64,000 bases of DNA, taken from assembly GCA_012934845.2 (NCBI GenBank), contig WNNJ02000646.1, positions 124,001-188,000 on the forward strand, given 5' to 3'. This DNA is from Pomphorhynchus laevis. Lineage: Eukaryota > Acanthocephala > Palaeacanthocephala > Echinorhynchida > Pomphorhynchidae. The notes beneath the pieces were generated by a model. The model searched no databases and was not told the DNA's origin. It was given only the letters and a program-made list of their open reading frames with translations. Shown here one piece after another: positions 1 to 11,694 of this stretch. Every line of letters starts with the position of its first letter. Positions within the stretch are counted from its first letter, which is position 1. The position numbers and the translations under genes were made by a program.

Positions 1-1485
1 TTCATGGTGTGACTGAGAAGACGAATTGGGCGGTAGTTTTCACAATCTGCTGGGCTTCCTTTCTGCTTCCAGATTGGGATAGTTATGCTTCGACTCCAGT
101 CTTCTGGCACCTCTTTTGCGTCAACAATCTTCTGGAGAAAATTAGTTAGCCATGGTGTCCACTCATCCGGATTGATTCTCCAGAAGTCCACTGCTAAATC
201 ATCGGGTCCGTTGGCTTTACCCGGCTTCATCTTCATCATTGCCTCTCTGACCTCTGCACCATTGAGTGGATCGACTTGTGTGTGATTTGGAGTCCCCTCT
301 GGTATTGGTGGATGTTCAAACTCTTCTGTAAAGATGGCTTTAAAATATCTTCTCCATCTCTCCAGCACGTCTTGTGGGTGTATAATGAGTTTTCCCTGCT
401 CATTGCTGATACCATGGAACTTCTCGATGTCTGCTGCCTTCTTCCGTCTTGAACGGGCTAGTCGGTACACGCCTTTTTCTCCTTCTCGAGTGTCGAGCTT
501 TTGGTAGAGGTTATCTAGGTGGTTACTCCTAGCAATAGCCACTTGTTTCCTTGCTTTCTTTTTCGCTCGGTGATATTCATCTTTGTTCTCCTGTGTTTGT
601 GCTATCCGGAGAGCCTTGTATGAATTTTTCTTTGCCTTCACTGCGTCTTTGACCTCTTCTGTCCAAAACCAAGTTTCTTTGTCGATGTATTTTTGACATG
701 GCTTGGTGGATCCGAGTATGTGCTTTGCAGCTAGGTGGATCGTGCAGCGCAACGCGGTCCAGGTGTCCTGTACTCCATGTATGCTAGGTAGTCTTATCCG
801 GGCCAGCTTTGCCTTTGTTCCAACTGTGTCTTCTTCCCTCAGTTTCCACCACTTGATTCGGCTCGTCTTTGTTTGTTCTGGCCTCGGTTTACGGGGGACT
901 TCAATTTTCAGGTCACATATCAGTGGCTTATGTTGAGTCGCTGTGGTCTCTGATGGAATGACCTTTGTGTCTAGCACCGTCTTCTTGTGTTTTCGCCTCA
1001 CCAGGACAAAATCAATTTGCGACTTCCTGATTTGTGAGCCCGTTCCATGGTAATATGTGTACAGGTGGCTCGGCCTTTTTGTGAAGTTGGTGTTGGTGAT
1101 GGTGAGGTTGTGCGTAGTTGCAAACTCCAGTAGTTGTTCCCCTTCTGCGTTCTTCTCACCTATGCCATATCCACCGTGACATTCACTCTCATCCGTCTGT
1201 CCAACATGGGCATTCATATCACCGGCTATGATCACATAGTCTTCTTCGGGGACTTCTGCCATCTTTTCATCTAGCATTTCCCAGAAGTCCAGCTTCTCTT
1301 TATCTGTGCATCCTGTTTGAGGAGCGTACACAGAGAAGTAGTGTACGGTCGTTTCGCATAATGCCAGCTTAATCTTCATCAACCTCCCAGTGTATCGCGT
1401 CACTTCGCACACTTGGTCTCTGAGTCTCTCTGCTACGACAATGGCTACTCCGTTTCGTGCTGTCTCAGTTCCCATAAGTTTACTT
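1..1485 (-). mobile_element. RTE-clade LINE, 5'-truncated; endonuclease and start of reverse transcriptase
   Basis: Read on the minus strand, one frame stays open from about 1485 to the window edge; the first ATG is at 1476-1474. It starts inside an apurinic-type endonuclease (motif GDMNAHVG near 1200-1225, then SQIDFVLVRR near 1000-1025). A lysine/arginine-rich linker follows, typical of RTE/BovB-like elements (LYQKLDTREGEKGVYRLAR, about 455-510), and then the start of the reverse transcriptase (GPDDLAVDFW near 170-200; NYRPIRLLSH at 1-45). The first part of the endonuclease is missing, so the copy is 5'-truncated as is usual for target-primed insertion. The 3' half lies outside the window. 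The open frame suggests a fairly recent insertion. The clade call rests on remembered motif patterns, not on a search. Confidence 0.88.
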
Positions 1486-1489
1486 TTAT

Positions 1490-2315
1490 TGTAAACTTAA
1501 AAAGATTAATTAGAGGAAAAGCAATTAATTTAGACAAGTCTAATAAATAGAAACTTCGATCGAATTACACTTATTCGACTGAAGGTACCAAGTCTCAATT
1601 TTTAATTTCTAATGAATGTACATTATGATAGAGAGATTTGATGAGGAAACTTTCGTGCATAACAACCATTGGCATTTTATGAAGTTTCACTTATTTTTGA
1701 AGAATATCTAGTTTACACTTCGTTGAAATTTAGATATCGGGACAACAAGGACTCAATCGTTTGTTTATCAAATTTTACTGTAATGTGTAGGACAAGAATT
1801 ATTAAAAGCCTTTATTGTTAGGTATCATTATAAATTTTCCAATAATCGATATTGTTAGTATTATTCGTTATAACAGATTAAAACTAAATGAAAAAATTAA
1901 ATTTATAAATTTTAAATAATTTTTTAAAATTTTAAAGTGTTTAAAATTCCTAACTTGTTAAAATTTTAAAATTGCAAGTGTTTTACTATTATAAATCTGT
2001 AAACTATGACCTTAAATATCATTAATTAACGATTCAGCAATTAATAGCGGTCTTAAGCAAACTTATCATGGCTCACATTATATTAAAGACAAAAGTAAAA
2101 AGTTTTGTAATACCAAATATATATAAGAAACTACATATGGATCATATAGGGTTTTAAAAAAAATATTATATCAGCCGTTATCTGCGATATTAAGGGCTAA
2201 TATCGAGAAATTTGATGTCGGGGTCTGCGAAAACACCATTTTCGGAACACACTTATATAATTAAATTAATTATTTATTTTATAATAAATACTATAACCAT
2301 CATAATCTTCTTCTA
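1490..2315. other. AT-rich intergenic DNA, nothing recognised
   Basis: Low-complexity AT-rich sequence with no coding potential, RNA gene or element that I can recognise. Confidence 0.6.
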
Positions 2316-2319
2316 TTTC

Positions 2320-2421
2320 AAATATATAGTTATTATAGGAACGAAGAAGAAAATATCCATTATTTAAGGATATTTAAATAAAGGATATTTTCTTCTTCGT
2401 TCATATAATAACTATATATTT
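2320..2421. repeat. Fold-back palindrome, 48-bp arms; TIR family also at 17.05 kb
   Basis: The arms 2320-2367 and 2374-2421 are reverse complements over 48 bases with about two mismatches and a 6-base centre. The arm contains AGTTATTATAGGAACGAAG. The same arm type recurs at 17049-17078, and in reverse at 17214-17238 and 17321-17346, so this is a dispersed terminal-inverted-repeat family. The copy here has essentially no interior. It codes for nothing. Confidence 0.8.
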
Positions 2422-2424
2422 ATT

Positions 2425-3640
2425 TTATCATAAAACCTGTTTAATTAAATATTTAGTTTTGTTAATGAATTATTAAATGACTTATTTTATTTTAAATCTG
2501 ATGTATACAAAACTATGATATTGAGTAATGTGTTTTTAAAATGATTAGGAAATAAGGACAGTGTTGTAAAGAAAACATGTTGTAATGCTAAATAAATTTA
2601 GTTTACATAAAAAGTAAATGACTATAAATAACAATTTTTTACACGAAATTATTTTTATTGTGAATTAAAGAAATATTTTATATTATAATATTTTATAGAT
2701 ATGTTATAGATTATTAATTCAAGAACCTAGGATTTCTAGAATCTTAAATTTTTGATTCTTAATTCAAGAATCTAGGATTCCAAATCTAGATTGAGAATTT
2801 CTGATTAAGAATCCTAGATTAAAAATCTAGCATTCAACATATAGTTTAATAGACATTCGCAAGAGGAACACTCTGGCTTTTTTCCAATTCTTCGAACCAG
2901 CCCTTCACTCTCTCAATAAATCTCAATTGGGGTTAGGAATTCGCTAAATCACTTCACATATGCTTTGTTAATTTAGAAAAAAACGCTAAACATAATCACT
3001 TAAGGTATTTTATAGGAGGTAGCTATCTAGCATGAAGTGTCGGAATATCTTTAAGTAACTGTTAAGTTTCTTCGCGATATGCATGCGTGTGCTATTTATA
3101 ACATATTCGTTTCTTCGTAGGTATAGAACTTCAACTAGGTTGTCAGTTGTATCCACGTCTGTTCCTAGTTTAATGGACAGAATATAAAAAACAACCTATT
3201 TGTCAAATATCGTTCTTCAATTCAATTCCAGTATGATACCATCTCCGCATTTTTTAATTGATGTTATCTTGCTGCCTTCTCTCTTACTGCCTTCTCAGTT
3301 GATGTTGTCTTATTGGCTTCTAATTAAGAAGATTACAATGCTTATTAAACCATATCAAAATGGAATTGCGTTAGGAAGGCACGGTTACAATGTACTTGTC
3401 ACAGAGTCATGGGTTATATAAAATCCTGCTTGCAAAAATTGCTAAAAAAATGGATAGAAAGGCTTAAAAGGGCTACAAGTGTCTTTTTATATTTTTCTAA
3501 TCATTTCAAGTAATTGGGGGTTATGCTCTTGAGTGATGGTTTGAACTCAGAGTTTGATAGACAGATCCATTCATCAAATGCATTAATGGCTTGTTTGTAC
3601 GGATGTGCCAAAGTAAAGTTAGAGCTGAGCGTTCAGGTAA
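2425..3640. other. AT-rich DNA with a cluster of CTAGGAT/ATCCTAG palindromes
   Basis: Mostly featureless. At about 2715-2835 the words CTAGGATT and AATCCTAG alternate in both orientations (for example GAATCTAGGATTC and AATCCTAGATT), giving a locally palindromic patch. Nothing else is recognised, and the short open frame at 3200-3421 matches nothing I know. Confidence 0.5.
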
Positions 3641-3960
3641 AGCGATCCGTTATCGCACACTTTTCTTTCTATTTTAACATAAGGTCATGAGCTCTCATTA
3701 ATGACAGAAATAATATGATCACGAGAACAAGCATCCAAAATGAGGTTCCTTCGTAATCTGACCGGTATGATCCTTAGAAGTAAGGTGGTCATTTAAGAGA
3801 ATATCGGAGTAAAGACGTGTTATATTTATATTGATGAAAGACTGTTGAAGTGGCTAGGGCACGTTAGCATAGGAAACGCGTCTTTAGTGACGTGTTTTGG
3901 ACAACTATCTGGGAATAGACCGTGGGGAATACTTAGGAAAGTCATTAGCCATTTGGATTA
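3640..3960 (+). mobile_element. Decayed LINE tail (C-terminal region of a non-LTR retrotransposon)
   Basis: In shifting plus-strand frames one reads SREQASKMRFLRNLTGM (about 3718-3770) and then DERLLKWLGHV (about 3834-3868). These match the conserved tail after the reverse transcriptase in many animal LINEs (pattern SREQASEMRFLR...RLRWFGHVSRM). Stops interrupt the reading, one of them just before SREQ. Only the tail remains. It is old and not coding. Confidence 0.6.
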
Positions 3961-3964
3961 ATTA

Positions 3965-4785
3965 CTGCTCACAACAATAGAAAATCATTAATCCAAATTT
4001 GATAAAAAAAATAAGTGTAAATATAGTGGGAAAGACTTCTTTTATACAAGTATAAAAAATATATACAAAATACGTAAATATACAACATTATATACAAGAT
4101 GCGTATAATGCAAAATAAGGGTTTAGTTTATTCATTAACTGTACTTAGTCATGGTTTGCGATCACGCAGCGGCCGATTTTTTTCGCTGTTTAATATGCCA
4201 ATATTCCTAGGAGTATGCGTACTACGAACTTACTGTTATATTTTCACTTCATATAACTGTAGTCTCTCCTGTTCCGCTAAATTTCTGCTCAGATGTAGAA
4301 GATTTGGTGTATCGTATAAAATCTCAAGTAGATTCAATAAATTTTCATCATCATGTGTTTCATTTATTTTTAAATTAATTTCAGTTTTGTTTTATTAATT
4401 AATTGATTTCATTGATTACTTACGGTTTTGCATTATGAGGATTATACTCAATTTGATATACTTTGATCACCGAATTCGAATCAGCATATATTCGCAAATT
4501 ATTACCTATTAGATCATTTAATTGAGCTCATTGGCGCCAAACTGTCGAATTTTTAAATCGATCGTGTGGCGTGCAAATTGTTGAGGTATGGATGTTTTTT
4601 GTGCCATAATATTGAGCTTAATTATATCTAATACAATTCGTCACAGAAGAAGCCATTAAGTGACGAAAGCTTCGACATTTTAATAAATAAATTAGCCTAC
4701 TGATTACATTAATTAAAGTTCATATTTTTTATGACGGTATAAGCAGTTGCTGAAACGTACTTAATTATTCATTCTAGTAATACTA
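3965..4785. other. AT-rich intergenic DNA, nothing recognised
   Basis: The open frame at 4099-4398 has no recognisable motif and looks like chance. No RNA gene or repeat family was noted. Confidence 0.5.
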
Positions 4786-4789
4786 CCCC

Positions 4790-5165
4790 GTCAGCTCTGT
4801 GGAGATCCCGTTTCGCTACCACGAATCGAGGAAGGTCGCTAAATACGATGAACGCGTAGCGCGATTTAAAAGAGCAGGTTTCTTCTCTGTGGTTCTTGCG
4901 TCAAATGGGGGACTTGGCCAGGGCGCACAGTCATTATTAAAACGTATCTCTAAGCTAAAAGCCGACAGAGGACGTTCATGATACAACGACATTGTCAGAT
5001 CAATGCGCTCAATGATTGGAATAAAATTGGCAAAAGCTGTGTCAATGTGCGTAAGGGCTGCGAGATCGACGTTAACCAGACCGTTGCTCGTCGGGGTTAC
5101 TGATAACCCTAATTCCTCAGGCCACTTGATGCAAACAGCCGTCTCAATTTCAACTTGAACATTGC
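4790..5165 (+). mobile_element. 3' fragment of a family C (CXC-type) retroelement
   Basis: The frame from about 4799 reads FRYHESRKVAKYDERVARF and, after one in-frame TGA at about 4979-4981, YNDIVRSMRSMIGIKLAKA and SMCVRGARSTLTRP. This aligns in order with the last about 110 residues of the 984-codon element at 49413-52367 (FEYHELRKKMKYLERV ... SYNDEISRLRSGI ... RCVRGARSAINRP). It is therefore a second, 5'-truncated copy of that element, and shows that the element is dispersed and mobile. Confidence 0.82.
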
Positions 5166-5169
5166 ATTT

Positions 5170-6965
5170 TAAATGTAATTTACAAGGTAAGGGCCCATTT
5201 GAGGGTAACCAATTCTTTGTATGTTGGTAATAAAGTATCTTATGTGAAAAAAGTTATACTAGAATGAATAAAGGGCCATCTGTCAGCTATTGAGCACATT
5301 ATCGCGATTTAATATTAATAAATTGTGTTGATAAACGATCCTGACGTTTGATTCATGATCGTGTTAAATTTGTTAGATTATAAAATATGCCTTAACTATT
5401 TAAGAATTTTCACTATCGCATACACATATTTCAGATAATGTTTCAACAATAAAACGTAAAATATATCTGTCATTGTAACCTTGAATACTTTGTATCGTAT
5501 GACGTATCGCATGCATGACAGTCATGAAGTATCTGGGAAATCGGCCCGTATAAATCGGTCCATTTTAGCTCTAAATATCTTAATCTATTTGGCACTACGT
5601 TAAAATAAATCAAACATTAGTCTCAAACAAGCTTTATTATAGCGTGCTTTCTCGTTTCTCAGATTATATATTCGATTATGATAGAGGGCTTTGTGCCATC
5701 TGCAGTCCAATACTTTGATCGTTAAGTTCTTGTTTTACACTTTCATTCAAGATCAGGTAATATTGCTTAACTTTTTAAATAAACAGCTGCATGTTCTTAC
5801 TTTGATTGTTATCGTCTTTCATAAAATGAGTGTTAAATATTGTGTTTGTGGACCATTGAGTGTTAAGAAGCACCTTAGTGCTTGTTGACAACCACTAAGT
5901 ATTATGGATTCGTTTGAGATTATTTGATTTATCAATCATTAAGTTGATATTTCGAATTTAAGTCTAAAAATCAATATTGTAAATTGATGAAAATACCGAC
6001 GGACTCGTAAGGATTTTTATTTTAGCAAAAGGGAATTTGATGTTGCCAATCTGAGTGTATACTTTATCAATTGTAATTTTATCAATTAAGTTGTCTAGCC
6101 TTGACACTAATTACGAATTGAAGTGAATTAGACAATTTAAAGTTTGGCTTAATCAATAAAGCCTACGGTTTTTGCTTAGCTTAAGGGCTAAGTATATATA
6201 GGTATATATAGGTATATTTATTTATTTCTGCGTCAACCAAATCTTCATGTACGCCGACTTTATCAAAATCCGTAGCTGTTAATAGTGAAATAAAGCCAAA
6301 GAGCTTCATATTGGCCAATTTCAGACCGGACTATTTAAAATCGGCTAATTTTTAATCGAATAGCTGCTATTGCTTCATAATACGAAAATATTAAGTTGTT
6401 TGTTGAGAAAAGCTCTTTTGAACTGTCCAAGTCTTTGAAAAAATGACAGCTGCAGAACAAATAATCGTTGGGTGTGGTATGCCTAAAATATATTCAGTTA
6501 CGAGTGTTTACTTACAACAGAGGCATGTGTTTGAGATCGTGAAATAGTCTGTGAATTGATAAGCATCGGTAAACTTCTATTAATAGACTTCTATCTAATT
6601 TCATTGATGAAATCGTTATACAAAAGTATGCCGTGATATTTGTCGTATGTGGGATTTTTAAAAGTGACGAGCTTTCCGAGTTCGTGTGATAATTTATGCA
6701 GTTTGTAAATATTTTATTTCAGTTAGAATTTATTAAAAATATTTAACAACTTAAACACACAATGAATTTATCAGAAGAAAAGTTATAAGTGTTCAAGTTA
6801 ATTACAATAAATAATATACAATAAAATACACAACAAATATACGTATACAACTGACGTATATAAGAATACGTATACAACTAACGAATATCCCAATACGATA
6901 TGCTACATAACTCAACAGACAGGAAAAGCCAATCAACAACAATACCGACTCTAATACGCACACAA
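5170..6965. other. AT-rich intergenic DNA, nothing recognised
   Basis: No gene or element is recognised. Short runs of TATATAGG occur near 6190-6215. Confidence 0.5.
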
Positions 6966-6974
6966 TAAGTCAAG

Positions 6975-8485
6975 GGAGAGTACAATGTTCAATTTGCCGC
7001 AGGCTCTTCGTCGCTAACGCTTCCGGAATTGAACGAAACATGGTACAATGCCAGTTTGTGAATTTTAGATCTATCTGTGAGTATGCCGTAGCCACCAGCG
7101 AACACTCCGAGCGCTCTTTTTGCACTAAACTTTTATCTGGGAATTTTAGTGTCATCCGTCGTATTTCGCGCGGCGCTCGACCAGCCGTTGCCCCGAAGTT
7201 CTCTCAGCTTATTGACACAGTCGTGGAGCGACCTTCTAACGAGTCGGTGTGGTGGTGTCTACGCTGCTTTCCTAAAATTGCGCTTCGCGTGCATCAGCAG
7301 AATCAGAGTACGCCCTATCCCACCTCTATCTGCAAAGATTCGAGCTGCATGCGTCCGCTATCAATTCCCTTCTGAAGGTAGTTGGAGAAACAGAACCGAT
7401 GCAACATCACAAAGAATAAATTCTCCGTGGATCAACTACGCCGAACGATCTCTGGAAAAATCGAGGACGGCGACATTTGCGGCGCTGTTCGTACTGTATG
7501 CAGAGACTCGGGCCTCCTATCTTGCGATGAAAACACAACTACAACTCTACAGGCTAAGCATATCCGGAGAAGAGTCTCTATCGATTGCCCAACTTTGCCG
7601 CTTTACCTTGTCGATTGCTGCCCTGTTGTTACCGCCGCATCTTTACTGCGCTCTTTAAATTCTTTCCCGCCCTCGTTCGAAAGTGGCCCTGACGGCTTAA
7701 GTCACATGCACCTTCGAGATTTCACAGGATTTCCAACGGGGGCTTCAGCAAGCCACTTGGTTACGGCTTTGACGAATCTAATGACAGTTATTCTGGAAGG
7801 AACGAAACCGGATAACTTTGCTAATATTATATGCAGTGGAAAGTTACTCGCCTTTCTAAAGAAGAATGGTGGTATCCTTTCAATCTCCGTCGAATTTACA
7901 ATTCGCCGCATTGCTTCTAAACTGGCATGCCAATTCGCATCCGGTCCGCTCGCCAATCATTTTCTTCTTACACAGCTCGGCGTCGGTACTCCACGTGGAA
8001 TCGAATCGTCAATACATGCATCTCGCGTGATCATGCATGACATGACTAGTCGTAACCACACTATGGTAAAACTTGACTACTACAACGCGTTCGACTGCTT
8101 GAGCAGAGATGCAATCCTGCGCTGCGTCGCTTGCGAAATACCGCATATTTTACCGTTTGTTCGACTTTGTTACGACCATCAGAGTGAGCTTCTATTCGGC
8201 AACAAACGTATCCTCTCAACTGAAGGCGTTCAGAAGGGAGAAACATTGGGCCCTGTACTATTTTGCCTCACCGTTAACAGCTTGGCACATAGCTTAAATC
8301 CAGTCTGAACCAATAGTACTTCAACGACTGCGTTCTGGGCGGTACGGTGGAGGACATTCTGGCCGATATCCACAAAATTCAGGCTGACGGAGCCGAAATT
8401 GGATTACAATTAAGTTTCCAAAAGTGCGAGGTGATAACCGAAAGCAGGAATGTGAGCCAAGCTATCGCGTGCAAGCTAGCAGGGT
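6975..8485 (+). mobile_element. Family V retroelement: N-terminal region and reverse transcriptase, 3'-truncated
   Basis: The upstream part (about 7040-7375) reads ARPAVAPKFSQLIDTVVERP and WWCLRCFPKIALRV, the pre-RT region of a widespread animal non-LTR family with a C-terminal nuclease. The RT lies in the frame 7382-8308: SGPDGLSHMHLRDF, then LAFLKKNGGILSISV, GVGTPRGIESSIHA, KLDYYNAFDCLSRDAI (motif A) and STEGVQKGETLGPVLFCL (motif B). A weaker continuation to about 8450 reads LGGTVEDILADI and GLQLSFQKCEV. The catalytic YxDD box is not preserved and frames change, so the copy is dead. Its 3' end meets an opposite-strand LINE near 8485. The same family occurs on the minus strand at 41.4-43.4 kb. 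Assignment to a named clade (R2/NeSL-like) is tentative. Confidence 0.8.
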
Positions 8486-9645
8486 CATCTCCGCCATAAC
8501 TTGAGGTCATCCGCAAACGCTAGGATATTGCATTTTATTCTTAATAACAGATCCTGAAGAAAAATGTTGAACAGTAAAGGGCCAAGGACCGTACCTTGAG
8601 GCACTCCGACATGAACATGACGTGATGAAGACACACTACTGCCTAGCCTCACTTGAACCGACCCTTCAAGAACGAACTAATTCAACGAACTACATGGGGA
8701 TCGATACCGTATTTAGCCAAAACTACTAGCAGAAGATCATGTTATACTCGGTCAAACGTCCGGATAAAATCGATAAAAATTACATCGACCCCACACCCAT
8801 CCGCTACTACATCCGTCCAATTTTCACGAGTCATAATTAAATTACTGAGGCATTAAAGACCAGTGCGAAATCCATGTTGAGAAGGGTGCAGAAGTTTAAA
8901 TCTATTCATATGAGAAATTATGTATTTATACACGAACTTTTCAAGACATTTACATACAATGCTTGTCAGACTTACAGGGCGATAATTGGACGGGTCTTCT
9001 CTGTTCCCTTTTTTGTACATATGAGTAATGTGATATCACTTCCACTGATCAGGGATGCATGATGTACATACAGGCATGTTAAACATCTCTGATAATGGGA
9101 ATGCTAGGAGTTTTTTAAGAATATAATGATGAATGACGTCTGGCCCAGCAGAGTGTGACAAGATAATTTACGCAATTCCCATGATACCTCTGCTGGAGAA
9201 ATTAATGTCATATAGGAGACGAATGTCCCGGGAATTTGCGCAGGACCACAGTCTGTAATTGGAGTGGGACAAATAAAATCAAAGGTCTTTGCCAACATAC
9301 TCACAACTTCGTCAGGATCTCATGCAATCTTACCGTTATGGGTCAAAAGGGAAATTGATGGAATAACTTTTCTATTTTTATCTACATAGCTCCAGAACGG
9401 CTTGGAATAAACTTTATATAATGCCAGGATTTTCGATTCATGCTTTTGCCTCTTCAACAATTTCGTGAAGCGACGACGATACTATAGATATTCTATCTGA
9501 AGTGTCTGATTATTCAGAGATGATTTAGAGAGTTTATTCTGTTTTCTTAAAAGTCCCACAAACTCATCGTCAAACCAAGCAGGATTGCGTTTATCAGTGT
9601 TTTGTAAGGGTTTCAATGGAGCGACGCAGTCTGTGATATATTTGA
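8485..9645 (-). mobile_element. CR1/Jockey-type LINE fragment (reverse transcriptase)
   Basis: Minus-strand reading gives, in order, AWFDDEFVGLLRKQNKLS (about 9585-9530), KPFWSYVDKNRKVIPSISLL (about 9400-9345), a mid-RT stretch in the open frame 9304-9104, and the RT core PQGTVLGPLLFNIFL (about 8613-8570) followed by NILAFADDLK (about 8535-8500). These are the classical non-LTR RT signatures, with FADD as the catalytic box. There are several stops and frame changes. It is convergent with and abuts the family V copy on the other strand, so one of the two inserted into the other. Confidence 0.82.
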
Positions 9646-9649
9646 AAGA

Positions 9650-10520
9650 AGCTGAAATTGTTTTAAAACAAATTATTCGTAAGTTTATCGCTTTCGTTGA
9701 AGCTAATAATCGTCTCAGCTCTTATTGAAAGCATTCGATAACATTTTTAAAAATCTGTTATTTTTATCAAATTGTCTAGTATTAAATTACGTGACACGTT
9801 ACTACGCTAGATCTAGTCATTCCTATGCAATCGCTCGTTGGCAGTACGCATAAGTCAATATCTATCTGATTACTCAGTGATGACGACAGGTGTTCCATAT
9901 AAATTGGAAATTATCCATAATTTCTTGAACATCCATGTACAAGAAATTGCTAACAGTTTAACGTCTGGGTTGTTCTTTACACAAATTACATAAAAATCTG
10001 GAGACGAATCATTGATAATTCTGATGTCAGTGTTCTTTAAAAAGACTTGGACTTTATAAATAAATGGTTTATGCCTAATATGCTTATAAAAAATGTCTCT
10101 AAACGTAGACACATGCTGATCGGATCCCCATATCTTCATTACTATTATTACTTTTGGGAAAATAATAATTACCTCCACATATAAAATGGATGATTTAAAA
10201 CTGTTAACGTTAAATACGCTCGATATAAGCGATCATGTAAATAAGATTTCGACTAACTGTCGTCGCACCCTTGGCCTCATTGATCTTTTGGATCCTCATT
10301 CATATCAGGATCTTTTGGATCCTGATATGTACTTTGCATTAGAATAATATACTGTGCCCTCATCGAATTTCACATGATCTACGCATCGCCCGCATATAAC
10401 CGATTACGAATCGATTCTTCGGTCGACTACTCGTATTTTTACCTCTGTTAAATTCCACCCATTTAATCAGAAGTTAGAAATCATAAGTGTACCGACGGTG
10501 TGTGAAAGTTTGATTAACAC
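9650..10520. other. Unresolved stretch with a 102-codon minus-strand open frame and a perfect hairpin
   Basis: The minus-strand frame 10178-9870 (ends SNLYGTPVVITE) could be the gag-like or 5' region of the neighbouring LINE, but I see no motif that proves it. At 10301-10329 the words CATATCAGGATC and GATCCTGATATG form a perfect 12-bp stem with a 5-base loop. Nothing else is recognised. Confidence 0.35.
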
Positions 10521-10524
10521 TGAT

Positions 10525-10710
10525 CTTACGCGGGTGAATTTGAGGCACACCCGTAATAAGGTAGAACTGACGCGCATCAGGGTCGTCTTCATAGTAGAAA
10601 CGCTTGGTGTACAGCAGAATCTCCACCCCGTTCACAATTCTCGCAGACCACCCAAGGGACCCTTAGAGAAGAAATCACAAAGGGAATGGAGATGCGGTCA
10701 AAGAGATCAC
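10525..10710 (-). mobile_element. Family J LINE fragment, reverse orientation
   Basis: The reverse complement encodes the family J RT segment from around RISIPFVISSL to RFYPITGVP and aligns closely with 29005-29160 of the complete copy. It lies head-to-head with the plus-strand fragment that starts about 60 bases downstream. Confidence 0.8.
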
Positions 10711-10764
10711 TTTACATTAAAATGCATTACGATTGAAAAACTCAAAGCACACCCCCTTCCCCGT

Positions 10765-11690
10765 GTAAGTGTACAAGCTTTGTCAAGAAAACAGTCATCA
10801 GCTTGCTGTAGCTGTTTTTCTTGACTTTTCTGCTGAATTCAACCGCATATCTATATCTTTTGTTATATTTTCTCTCATCTCCATCGGATTGCCTGCGAGA
10901 ATTGTTAACAGGGTGAAGATACTGCTGTATACCAAGCGATTCTTTTACTAAGATGACCCTGATGAAAGTCAGTTCTATCCAATTACAGATGTGCCTCAAG
11001 ACTACCCACTTTCTCCCATCTTAGTTCTTGCTGCTTCCATTGTTATATTTAAACCTTTTAGACGGAATTAACATCTTGTCGTTTACGCTGATAATACCAT
11101 AGTCTTGTTCTTTGGACGCATGCACAAAGATGTAGTCTCGTACATCAGTCAATTCTTTTTAAGATTTAAAGATAAATTACCCCATTTAATCTTAAATCTT
11201 CAAAATCGAAGGAGGTTGTTTTTCAAGGTGTTTATGTGACCTAGAGAAATCTCACGAGACTAGCAACCGCATCTCATTCTCTCGTTTTAAATAGTAAACC
11301 ACTCTCCTTTTACACGTCGAGTAACATACGTGGGTTTACCATCACGGTAAGATGGACCGTCAGATCATACTTGAATATGTTTAAGTGTGTCTTGGAGAGA
11401 GCTAGATAATTTCTGAAACGAGCCCAACATCTGTTATTAGGAGGTAGTGCTTATGTGTGCCTCTGGTGTAGCTAAGCAATCTCGAGACTTGTCTAATTTT
11501 TTAGAGAACGTACCCCAGTGCAAAGACTAAAACTTCTTAAGCTCCTCATGTCGAGATTACCTACAATCGTGGACTCCGATTGGGTCTTCAGGTGTGTAAA
11601 ATACCCTGAATGGCTCAATCGTAAAGTGACGCGTTGGTGTCAACTAGTGAGAGCTGATCGCAATATTTGGAGCAGCTACTAGAGGAAGCA
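10765..11690 (+). mobile_element. Family J LINE fragment: RT to 3' UTR
   Basis: It begins at SSACCSCFS-equivalent DNA, read as CQENSHQLAVAVFLDFSAEF, and continues through GLPARIVNRVKILLYTKRF, HLVVYADNTIVLFFG (catalytic box changed to YADN) and the C-terminal region. The family's 3' UTR follows (about 11590-11680). Stops and frame changes are present. It overlaps in content with the inverted fragment just upstream, so simple twin priming does not explain the pair. Confidence 0.82.
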
Positions 11691-11694
11691 GCCA

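Noticed and set aside
4099-4398. A 99-codon plus-strand frame
   Set aside because: Hydrophobic, no recognisable motif, AT-rich, no supporting context.
7149-7658. A 169-codon plus-strand frame within the family V region
   Set aside because: Its translation lacks family motifs; the RT motifs are in the overlapping frame 7382-8308.
9870-10178. A 102-codon minus-strand frame as a gene
   Set aside because: No domain is recognised; it is probably part of the decayed LINE on the same strand, but I cannot show it.
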